64,000 nucleotides of DNA from Dendrocalamus latiflorus (taxonomy: Eukaryota > Streptophyta > Magnoliopsida > Poales > Poaceae), in assembly GCA_017311315.1 (NCBI GenBank), contig CM029660.1, positions 14,495,430-14,559,429 of the forward strand, in the 5' to 3' direction. The notes under the pieces are model-generated. The model was given only the letters and a program-made list of their open reading frames with translations. It had not been told where the DNA came from and did not search any database. Below, one piece after another: positions 1 through 11,500 of the stretch (position 1 is the stretch's first letter; the number at the start of each line of letters is the position of its first letter). A program made the position numbers and the translations under genes.

Positions 1-369
1 CAACAAATATTTTGTTGTTTGTGTTGCATAAGTACAGATGAGTTAAAACCCAACAAGCTTGGTTAGGCTTAGAGCTTTACCTAGCTTAGAGGCTTGATTC
101 TTCTGAAGTTAAGATCATCCCAATTTTGTAATTTGTAGTTTTATTTGTTTATTTACTAATGTAAAAGACTCAGGTGGTGAATTGTTGAGATACGTTCTCT
201 CCTTGCCTCCCCCACTCCAGCTTCTAAAAAGCTACTAACAGAAAACAAGAAAATCTTGGGAAAACTAAATCCCTAACTAACTCGCAGCAAATTTATCTCC
301 TAATTAAACCCTAAATAAACACCCTGTAATCTGTACGCTCTTGCACACACAAAAAAATCCTACTGCCCT

Positions 370-1870
370 TTCGTCCATAGGGCAAGTGCCCTGGTAAGAT
401 CTTTTTTGGGTCTCTTGGTTATGATCATCTTCGTGTTTTGGTTACACTTATTATGTCTTGCTAGCGTCTTGTGGATGTATCAAGTTGACCGCTTAGTCTG
501 TTGAGTGTTTTTCTAGGGTATAGTCTTGACCACAAGGGTTATTGATGCTGCGAATTGTTGCATTCGCATTTCACGTGATGCCACTTACGCTGAGAACTGG
601 CCAGTTTTCTACTCTCCTTTTACTCGATCTTCATCTTCAATAGAATCCATTTCTTTTCTCTATCTTCCTCATATTTCTTCATCAAACATGTCACCTACTG
701 TTAAGTCACCAACGCCATTTATTTCTCCTCCAACTCCGCCTTCTAATGTATCTCCACTTGCTCATCCAGTTTCAGACACTTGCACCTTTCCATTCCACTA
801 TTGTCGCTGACCCAAAGTCCTTTATGATCCTCAGTCCTTCACTCATCCATCTTCTGTTTTTTTGGCCGGTACTTGCTTTGACAATTCACCTACGACATCT
901 AGGTATGATATGATCTTTGTGATCGTTCTTCTATTTAGGCTCCAGACCAGGGATAGAAATCCTGGCGGTAACTGGATTTACCGGTAGGTACCGGGAAGCA
1001 ATTTACCAGCCATGTTTGTTTAAATTCAAAATTGAATTTTTGAACATAAAAGTTGGATTCCCTAATGATGTTTACATTGTTTAACACTAATTCAATGTAT
1101 TAGGACCTCAAGTGCTTGACTTGATGCTCTTTGCTATGAATGTATTAGGAATTTTCAATTATTAATTACACATAATCGGTTTTTAGCGGGTTTTCTCCGG
1201 TTTTTTGGATGGTAACCGCCCGGTTTTTCCGGTTTCAAACATAGTCCAAATTCAAATTTTGCAATTCGAATTTTGCCCGGTTTTTCTCTGGGTTTTCCGG
1301 TAACCGGCCGGTTACCGTTAGCGGCCCCTGGTGGGATTTTCTCCGATAGCGGGATTTCTATCCCTGTTCTAGACATATATGGTTTTCCCTATGTAGGTGT
1401 GGCATATGGGCCTTGTACTTATGAAGAGATAGCTAGTATCCCTATGGTAGCTCTTCTTGGTTCACTATGGTCACCTGTTTTGTGTGCTTTGGTATTTGAG
1501 GGTGACTTTGTCTCACCGTCTGTTCTATTCACATTCGAGTCAGCTCCATTGTCATGTTCTAACTCTACTCGGGTGAGTGATCCTATTGATCATTACTCCA
1601 TCACTAGCTATTGCATCTTTCTTGATAGTTCACTCATTACATGGAAATCCAAGAAGCAAAATGCAATATCACGCTCTAATGCTGATGTTGATCTTCGGGC
1701 TTGTACTAGTACTACTACTACTACTACTACCACCGCAGATTTTGTTTGTCTTTGTTGGGTATTGGCTGTTCTTGGGGTCTCATGCGATGCTCCAGCACCT
1801 CTACTCGGCGACAACACTGGCATTATTTAGACTGCCATCGGAGCTTCAATGTGCAGACTTCCTCACCTAG
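370..1870 (+). pseudogene. Ty1/copia polyprotein relic, split by a MITE
   Basis: This is a decayed copia pol fragment. Around 390-620 the translations in shifting frames resemble the integrase C-terminal region (a 'GYDH-RVFG'-like stretch, then 'ISRDATY', like the usual 'ISRDVTF'). Around 1560-1830 they resemble the copia RNase H region ('SITSYCIFLDSSLITWKSKKQ', then a degraded SRS/EAEYRA-like stretch). Stops and frameshifts break it up. An (ACT)n run at about 1707-1733 sits where the conserved 'ALAS/ASTTA' part would be. MITE copy A (948-1366) is inserted in it. It lies in the intron upstream of the first visible host exon. The assignment is by motif resemblance only. Confidence 0.6.
948..1366. 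mobile_element. hAT-type MITE, CCGGTTACC family, copy A
   Basis: A 419-bp non-autonomous element. Its ends are CAGGGATAGAAATCC and GGATTTCTATCCCTG-like, a nearly perfect terminal inverted repeat. The flanking 8-bp target copies are ctccagac (940-947) and ttctagac (1367-1374), which differ at two bases, so this may be an older insertion. The interior has subterminal runs of CCGGTTACCGG/GGTAACCGG around an AT-rich core. No protein is encoded. Confidence 0.75.
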
Positions 1871-2522
1871 GTTCAAACTCAGTGCCTTAGGCCCCCCCGA
1901 CCCACCTTGATGTCTTGATGTATATAGGCCCATATAGCCCATCTAGGATGACTTGTCCCATGGCCCTCTTTTATGTATATCTGATCTGATTGCTGATGGA
2001 GTTGTGAACAACCAAAATCTCTCTCTTCTCACCATACCCTTGCGTAATAAATGTCTTTGGTAAGTGTTGCAATTAATATTTGTGTGGTAAATAGGATTGG
2101 TGAGAGATAATTCGTTATGTATTCAGCAGTATGTTTGGGGATGATTGAAGGGCACCATGGTCTTTTCATCTTCTCCTTAATTGTTGCGCACACAGCTAGA
2201 ACGACTTATATTTGCACTTTGGGGGAGTAATTATTTTGGAGTATTTTTTTAACATTCTTTTTTGCTAATGAGTTGTAATGAGCATATCCTGATTCCTTAG
2301 TGAGCTGGGGACGTGCTTGGTTTGGCTCATTAAAAGATATGATATGAAAATATGTCTTGAACTCTGCTTGTTTGCTCTTTCAGCTGAGGCTTAATTGAGA
2401 TAATTCTGAGGTTAAGCGGAGAAGATATGGGCCATTAGTTTTTGCTCATGCACGATTCAAGATTACAGAGCAGCAAAAACAAAGTTGGTTTTTATGGAAA
2501 TGAGTTTTCATAGTATTGAGTA

Positions 2523-2781
2523 CAAGGTTCCAAAAACCGGAACCAGAAGAAATCCCGGCCGGCGCCGGTAACTGTTACTGGCCGGTTACCGGAAAAACCG
2601 GTCACAATTTGAAAATCAAAATTTGAATTTTGAGATGTTTTGAAACTGGTAACTGGAAAAACCGGAAAACCAGCCAAAATTCAAAAATTGATACCGGCCG
2701 GTTTTTTCGGTTACCGGTCTCCACCGGTAAAAACGGTAACCGGCGGTTACCGGCCAGTAACTGCTGGGATTTTGAACCCTG
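2523..2781 (+). mobile_element. hAT-type MITE, CCGGTTACC family, copy B
   Basis: A 259-bp copy beginning CAAGGTTCCAAAAACCGG and ending TTTTGAACCCTG. The 8-bp target duplication attgagta is perfect (2515-2522 and 2782-2789). The copy is built of CCGGTTACC motifs flanking an AT-rich middle (AAAATTTGAATTTTG-like). It sits in the intron just before the exon at 3100. The orientation is arbitrary and matches copy F. Confidence 0.88.
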
Positions 2782-3099
2782 ATTGAGTACTCTTCTCATC
2801 TAACTTTGGAGTTAATCATTGTGTTCAATGGATCTACTGGACCTGCATGCCTTTCTGTAGTTTAAAGACATAGTGTAACAAATAATCTTTCATCTCATTG
2901 TGTATGATTTATGTAGTTTACTAGTTTTGTGTTTGCTAATTGTCTGGGGTTTTGGGATTTTGCACATTTTTCATTCTGATGAAGAATGCTATGCACATTA
3001 TGACTGTTTTACATCTGGAGGTAGTTGTGGTGGTGTGACTGTGTGAGCATGTTTAACACGTGGAGGTCATTCCAGTGATGCACTTTTTTGTGGGTGCAG

Positions 3100-6000
3100 G
3101 GCAGGGGGAATGGCATTATCTACTCTGGTTACTCCAACTGTGAGCTCGCTGTCTCATTTGAGTAAGAGTTCTAATTCCAACCTGCAGTTGTGGTCACTGC
3201 ATGCTCTTCTTTTAACCATTGAAGCTGCTGGCTTGTCTTACGTCTCCCAAGTTCAGGTATTGATCAGTGCAGTCTTATTTTCTGAGCTGTAGTACGTTGT
3301 ACAAGCACAAGTTTTCTGGAACCATAACTTGCATGAGTTTAACCTTTACGAATGCGTGGAAATAGTGGAAGATACACTGGCTGTGCAACAGGGATCAGTG
3401 CCTGTTCTTATACCATCTTAATTACCTTCACATCAGATTGTCATTTGCACAAAGAAATATTGTAATGTGGCAGTCAAGTGCAACTAAAAAGTATTGTTGT
3501 TTTCTCCTCGAATCATCTTCCTTACATAACTCACAAGCTGACCTTGTTATTATGCTGTTATGTTCCTAGTAACAAGATTTACAAAACATCACCTATACTA
3601 AGTACATATTAGTGAAACATTTCACTTTACAAGGGGTATAAGCCACAAGGATTTTAGCTACGCTCTTGACCATTTTCTGGGCGGGTTTGAAAGGGCTGTG
3701 GCTTATTGGCTTATGTATAGAGCTACAGTAACTCTGTTCCAAACGGTGCGTTTTTTAAGCCGGGGTTTACTAGTCGATTGTAGTACATACTGCACCGATT
3801 TCAGCTATATCGGCTAAAATTGCATGTGACTGTCTTCCTCTTCATAATCTCTTTTGTGAACAGTCAGAATTCAAAAGCCAAAAGCTATAAGGTACAGCTC
3901 AAAAGAACCCACTCAGACTCAAGGGAAACCCAATAGTGGGACTTTCTATTAATCCTGTTGCATGCCACACTGGCTTGGCCCTGGATTGTTTCAATATTAT
4001 CCCATATGAAGAGTAACATATAGACATGGATTCTACATGACATGAATATCATAATGGTGCCACCTAAGGAAAACAATTTCCCTTCACAGCTCTTTCCTTG
4101 TTAAATTTTAGATTGTTTTTCCACTTTCTATTCCTGACGGATGTCCCTGGATACTTAATGAGGAGGCATCCTTTGCTGAAATGAATGAGAGCCATATAAG
4201 CATCCTATGTAGTCCTGACCAGTGTTCGGATTACCGGCGGTTACCGGCCGGTAACCGCCGGTAACCGTTCTTCCCGGCGGCGAGCGGGATGAAAAAACCG
4301 GCCGGTAGTAAATTTGAAAAATTTGAAAGTGCAGCTGCTGAAAATGGTTCCAGTTTTCATTGGATGCTTCAGCAACCATTTAGGGACATGTGGAGCCCAT
4401 TTGCATGTGAAGTATTTGGTTCTCTGCATGTGAGGGGGGGAGAAAAGGTAGCTGCTGCATGTGCATTGCATTATTGAGTGTCTAGAGCAGCAAGAAAGCA
4501 TCAGGAGCAGCAGGGAGCAGCAGCAAACTGCAGCAGCGAGCAAATGCATTCTCATTCCACCGGTTTTCCGGTTTTCTCGCCGGTAAAACCGGTAACCGGC
4601 CGGTTACCGGTCTCTCCCGCCCCGCTAACTCAAATCCGTTTGACAAAATTCAACCGGTTTAAAACCGGGATTTCCGGTTACCGGGCGGTAACCGGCCGGT
4701 TACCGGTACCGCCCGGCGGCCGGGATTCATTCCGGTACCGGTTATTTGATCCTTGGTCCTGACTGCATACAGATTGAAAATCCCAGTTTCATCGAATTAG
4801 TTCTTAATGTCACCTTCTGTCTTTATTTGGTCACAACAAGATTTCATTGTTCCCTTGTACTGCTCGTTATTAATTTATAATGGGTGCTTTGATATCTTGT
4901 TACACAGGGGACACTTTTCCTTGCTATAGAAATTCTTCTATTGGAGGAAAATGGATACGTGGATCTTAGGCAGAAAATAGGCCATCTTATCAATGCAATA
5001 GTAGCAGTTCTTGGTCCTGAACTTGCTTCTGGTAGCACATTCTTTTCACGCTGCAAGGTTTGACTATTATACTGTACAATCTTCTAGTAACTCCTATTCC
5101 AGAAAAAAAGTTCCAACCTGCTTTTCCAGTGGTTCCTGCTATAATTACTCCCTCCATTAATAAATACATGTCATCCTGGCCTTTTAATTTTGTTACTAGA
5201 TACATGTCATTCTACCATTTCTATATACATTTATAGCAGATTTTCCGTAGAGAAAACTAGTGGCTGTAGCTATTGGAAAGTATAATATAGAGGGTATTAC
5301 ATAAGGTAAAGGTTATCTTGGTCATCCTCCCTTATGCCTTAGCTCTTGCGCAAGAAGTTAGGATGACATACATTTAGTAATGGAGGGAGTACTTACTGTC
5401 TTCAAAAGACATGAACTCTAGCTTGTAACTATTTTTCTTTCTTTTTCTTTTTTTATCTCTAAAGAACCTTGTTCATGTAACTCATTTTTTAAGTTCAGTC
5501 TGTCATTGCAGAGATAAGCTCCTCGAATGAAACGGCTATACTTCTAGAGTATGTAATGAGCATAAACAACTTCCCTTTTGTTTAACAAGCAGTTGGTTAG
5601 GAGAGGTCAAAATTGGATGTAGTTCTTAAAGTATTTTCTTTTATGGAATGATTTACATGATATTTAATGAAAATTGCAGATCAGTTAGGTTTGCTCAGCA
5701 GCTTGTTCTCTTTGCTCCTCAAGCTGTTTCTGTTCATTCCCATGTTCAAGGTCTTATCCCGACGCTTTACTCAAGGCAGGTAGGTAATGCTGTATATATT
5801 ACTTTGCTATTAGCATTTCCTTGCTCTCATTGTGGCCTATTTTTATTACAGCCAAGCCTTAGGTATTTGGCAGTGTCGACACTACGTCATCTGATTGAAA
5901 GAGACCCGGTAAGGAAGGCAAACTGAAACCTTTTATTTAGTACTAACGTTCAAATGCCTGGCAGTCACTACTCACTAGTATCATTTGCATGCCGGTAAAA

Positions 6001-8544
6001 AGTAGTTTTCATATTTCACCATATTTTCATATGCGACATTTCTGCTTATATATGCCTAAAGAACATGGAAATGAAAATTTTATTTCTGAATGCCATATAT
6101 CAATATATTTGGCATATATTCTCAACCTTTCTTTTCTGATTTGGATGTAAAAGCAACTGGTTTCGTAAATACAATCTCGGTTTCGTTAGTGCTGGCTAGT
6201 GATTACCACATTTTTTAAGCTTTAAAACATTACTTATTTAGTGCAACAAAGGTACACTGCTAACATTTTTGTTTATTTTTAAGAGTATTTAGATTAGGTA
6301 TCGTAGATCACATTTGTCAAACAGATCAGTATTTGCCTTCTAGATATAATTCATGAAATGTTAAACTGGTCAAAATCCAGTAACAGTGTGTCACCACACA
6401 GGCACACACTAATCACCACCATTTCTGCTATTTTGGATGTCAATAACTTTGTATATAACAAGATTTGAGTTTTTTGGTCAAACGCAAAATTTATTATCTC
6501 ATCATATTTTTCAAATGGATGCTTGATTTAGTCACTGATATCAGTTGTTTTTTTAAATTTGATATACAGCTGGTTCATTAATCAATTAAATATAGCTCTT
6601 CCACTTGAATAATTTGAATTACCATTCTGATTTTTTTCATAACATTCTCGTTACATCTTTATGGCACAAATGCTATGTGATTTTTAGCCAGAATTTTCTG
6701 TTCTGGAAGGGTTCCATGCAATTACTTTTCCTGTGTCTCTGTCAGGCTGCAATGACCGATGAGAACATCGAAGAGAATCTGTTCAGTATGCTTGATGAAG
6801 AAACTGACTCTGAGTATGTTTTTTACATATGTGGTCTATACTGTATTATTTACCTTATGGTAAAAAATATTACTCATGAATTCTTAAAATGTTTGACTAA
6901 CCCACTTAGTATTAGTTGAGTTGTGAACTTGTGATGTTATATTTCCATTTTGGATGTCTTGTGGTATCTGGAAATATATCTTGCTGTCTCTCAGATGCAT
7001 CACCATGCTGTGATGCTGTCCTTTTGTTGCATAACACAAAGCTGACTTGATTGGCATAGTTATATTGGCAGTTTTTTTTGTGACATTGGATAGAAACCTT
7101 ACCGCTATACTCAGTATTTACCAATATAAAGGTGGACTCAGGGATCAAAATCCCGGCGGTTACCGGCCGGTAACCGCCGGTTACCATTTTTACTGGTGGA
7201 GACCGGTAACCGAAAAACCGGCCGGTATGAATTTTTTGATTTTCGAATTTTGACCGGTTTTTTTTCCGATTTTTCCGGTTACCGGCGGTTTTTCCGGTTA
7301 CCGGTTTCAAAACATCTCAAATTTCAAATTTTGATTTTCAAATTGTGACCGGTTTTTTACCGGTTTTTCCGGTAACCGGCCGGTAACCGCCCGGTTACCG
7401 TTACCGGCCGCCGACCGGGATTTCTTCCGGTTCCGGTTTTTGGAACCTTGGGTGGACTGGTATAACTGTAGGGATGGAGTGTGCCATTATAATGGTGCCA
7501 ACATGGCACATTTCGGCACCCACCTGTAGTTTGATACCACCATTATTTTATGTTTTGTGCCACCTTTAATTCAATGGTTGTACATGGCGTGAATCACTGA
7601 CATATTTTGGGTTAAGAGTTCTATTAAGTCATTATTTGGGTGGGATTTTCATTGTGCTTTTGTTAACTGGTTTTTTTCACTGAGTAGCGATTCTGGTTTG
7701 TGTGAAGTATGCTGTGTCATCTTGATTACTACTTGCTAGGATTGTGCTGATTATGGCGGACATTTCAGTTGCTTGTTTCTATTGTGTCAGTGTGACTGTT
7801 GAAGACATCAGTTTTTTTACCTTGTCGAGTCCTCAATATGACATTGCCAATGTGGATCACATATACTAATAGCTGTCTTCCACCTGCAATTAGGATTTAG
7901 GACGCAATACATTTCATAATGTGCTCATGATGTTTGTTATGCAAATTTGCACTGGTGTTCAAATATTATTGAGTAAGGTTATAAGCACATTGGTATTTAG
8001 TGTGTTTCACTTGAAATTTGGGATGCAATAAATTTCATAATGTTCTCATGATGTCTGTGATGCAAATTTGCACTGGTATTCAAATATTATTGAGTAAGGT
8101 TATAAATATATTGGTAACTGACAGCTGTACAAACTTCATTTAAAATTTGGTAGCATCGTTTGTTCCAGCCAAATGAATATAGACTGCTGAATTGTATGAA
8201 TCTCTGTCAGTCCTGTGATTTTCGATTATCTGGTACGAGGAAACTGGTCATGCAGGAAAATGCTGTTATATTTTTGGTAGTCTCATACTTGATTTTCATT
8301 TCTTTGTCTTCTATTTGTGATTCCGTAATATTTCTTCACTCTTCACTCTTCATTACTTTGTCTGCTATTTTTATTCAATTTAATTTTTCTTTTGTGTAAT
8401 TTTCTGATGTACTGTGAAGTGTTGTTAATATTCGACATTCAAATGTGCAGAATAGCAACATTGGTTCGTGCAACTATTATTCGCTTATTGTATACGTCAT
8501 GTCCGCTACGCCCATCGCGGTGGTTGGCAGTTTTGCGGAATATG
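3100..8544 (+). CDS. SWEETIE: SWEETIE-like gene, exon block 1-7 (HEAT repeats)
   Basis: Seven short exons encode helical HEAT-type sequence, e.g. 'LWSLHALLLTIEAAGLSYVS', 'KIGHLINAIVAVLGPELASG', 'FAQQLVLFAPQAVSVHSH' and 'RATIIRLLYTSCPLRPSRW'. Exon 3 (5499-5548) is only 50 nt and exon 5 (5852-5908) only 57 nt; both are fixed by phase and by the family sequence. Exon 7 (8451-8544) begins with A completing a split GAA codon, and its first in-frame codons read IATLVRATI; simple ORF scanning misses it. The introns hold MITE copies C and D, a Stowaway and an intronic tandem duplication. Confidence 0.85.
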
Positions 8545-11500
8545 GTATGTTCAATACATACTTTGCTTTGAAATTCGATATCTTTTGTTTAACTTCCGTG
8601 GTTTGTTATATGTATGTCATGAACTTTAGTTCATAACGGGATGAACATCCGTTGGAGAGAGATTGGATAAGGACGACTTAAGATAGAATGGCACTAGGAG
8701 AAGAAGGGCACCGGTTAGGGGAAGGAATGGATCTAGAGTAGCCAGCCTAGGGGAAAGACCAGAGCTAGGAATCGAGGACTTGGGAATACTTCTTCATTAT
8801 TCGTTACTTGATGATAATAGATATGTGTTGTTCTTTTATAGGGATAACTTGACTTAACATCTAAGAAATAATCTCTATTCTCTATCTCTAAGGAAATCTA
8901 TCTCTAATAGATAGAGTACACCTATAAGATAAAAAACCCATATAATAAGGAAACTAACTATTGTTATCTCTATCCTAACTAATTTGATCCCACCACGCGT
9001 GTTTGCTACAGTACGCGATTACTATGCATGCGCGTGAACAGTGCGCGTAAACAGTAATTCGGCACGTGACAATGTATTTGGAACTTGTAAATTTGTAATG
9101 GTTGGCATCAGTTTTTCCCCACCATAAACACAGACATAGAATACCATAATGAAAGAGGAATGCAATTACTATCCTAAGTTTATATGCTACTACATAATTG
9201 ATTGGGAAGACATATTCTTTTATCACATGTTGTTCCAATTATTAATTTTGTATTGAGTATCAGATATCATATCTCAGTTGGAATACTGTTCCTCTGTTCA
9301 ATTTTTTGTATGCAAATTCATGTAGATTGTTGTAGGTAGCATGGTTCCATACTATTTAATTCTAGCATCTCTTTTCTCCATAGTATTCTTCCTCTTTACA
9401 TGCACACTGATGATAGGCTTCTGGTAATAATAATATATGCCTGTTGAACCTTTTCTTGAGTGAACTGTGGATTGGTGACTTTTGGTACTTACATAATGCA
9501 TATGGTATGCATGACGATCACTGGCTCATTAGTTCCGTCATTACATTAGTACAGGCTTCTTCAACTGGAAAATCATTTCTTTGGAATTGGTAAGACTTAT
9601 TTTGTTATTTTTCGATACCATTCAGGTTCTTGCTACATCAGTTACAAGAAACACAAGTGAAGGTCTGTCCAGTTCTGGACACGACCCCCTTGACAGTACA
9701 TCTGAGAATGATATATATTATGGAGAAGATGAAGACACCATGATTTCCAGCCGAAAGCAGGAGCAAGTACACTGGTCTGTTTCTATAATCAGTCAGTTTC
9801 CTCAAAGAAATAAGCACCTGAGATACCGCACCAGAGTTTTTGCAGCAGAGTATGTCTGTTACTGTCCAAAATATCCTGAAGATATGTAATATTTTTTGTT
9901 TCTCACTTGTTGATATTAAAATGATTTCTTTTTTTTTTGTATGCAAACAGATGTGTTAGCCATGTACCGATCGCAGTTGGAACAGATTCAGCTCATTTTG
10001 ACCTCTCGTTGGCAAGGAGTGCAATAGCTAAAGGGAGTTATCTATCAAATGATTGGCTAGTTCTTAAGCTACAGGAGTTGGTCTCGCTTTCATATCAGGT
10101 CCAAATATAAAGCAGATTTTACATTCAGACCTTAGAACTATAGAATGAAGCTTTGAGTCAAATTCTGCAATTTAAAGCTGACAACTACATTTGCATGGCA
10201 GATAAGTACTGGACAGTTTGAAGGAATGCAACCTATAGGCGTGCAGCTTTTATGTTTGATCATGGACAAGGTATCTGAGCTCTTATGGAGATATTATGGC
10301 CTTGACATAAATACATAATCTAGTCATGTAGTGTAATGTTATCCACTCAGTTTTAAGTTAATTCAAGGCAAATACCAGAAACTTGCATTAGAATATGTTG
10401 CCTACATGGCTTGTCCACAGAGCATTTTTTTTTTAACTTGTCCATGGTGCATGTTTGTTGCCATTAAATGCCATGAAACTACAATAAATAGTATGGTGAA
10501 GTTTTATATTATACGTGTCCTGAAATGATTTAGGCACCTGAAAATCACAAGTCATGACCGATGGTAGTGCTTCGTCAGCAACTACTCTCTGTACCATTTA
10601 ATTAGGGACACTTTATAAACGAAAATAACAAGAGTAATCAACTAATCATATCATTAAGCTATGTTTTTTGGGATTCTATGGTCTGCACCACCTTGACACA
10701 AAAGCTGATTATGCTCATCAATCCTGAAAGTGATATGGGAAAATTGAGGATTTGCTACTCCTAAGCAGGGTTCAAAATCCCAACGGTTACCGGCCGGTAA
10801 CCGCCGGTTACCGTTTCTACTGGTGGAGACCGGTAACCAAAAAAACGGCCGGTATCAATTTTTGATTTTCGAATTTTGGCTGGTTTTTTCTGGTTTTTCC
10901 GGTTACCGGTTTCAAAACATCCCAAAATTCAAGTGTTGATTTTCAAATTGTGACTGGTTTTTTTCCGGTAATCGGCCGGTTACCGTTACCGGCTGCCGGC
11001 CGGGATTTCTCCCTGTTCTGGGTTTTGGAACCTTGCTCCTAAGACCCTGCATTTAGTAATTGACACTTTCAAGTTTCTTCTTGATAATTTGCCTAGCCAA
11101 TAGGGAGGGGCAAATGCAACATTTCGCTGCAAATTTTGGGCAAAAAATACGCTTAGTGGAAAATCCTCAATTTTTCCAAATGATATAAACCAGCTTATCT
11201 GATGTGGCTCTACCAAGCCTTGTTGTAATGTTGAATATTCGTTGGTATCATATCATATCTTTTTAAATATTTAAATTGGTCACATGAAAATGATGCGAGT
11301 AGATTCGTCATAAAATTTTTTTTGCGGTCTTCATGGTTATCAAGGTGTCACCTAGGTGATGCCAAGGCGTCTTGGCGGCCGGAGGGGGGCGCTATGGACG
11401 ATCGCCTAGCCTGTGAGGAGTTAGGCTGTGCTAGGCGACGCCTAGGCGTCCACGGCGACGCCGAGGTCGTTGTGGCGCCTTGGTTGGGGGGTAGGGGGTG

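Noticed and set aside
9541..9625. Possible extra exon GCTTCTTCAACTGGAAAATC before exon 8
   Set aside because: It is flanked by AG and GT, but exon 7 joins exon 8 directly in phase and in the expected family order (...AVLRNM then VLATS...).
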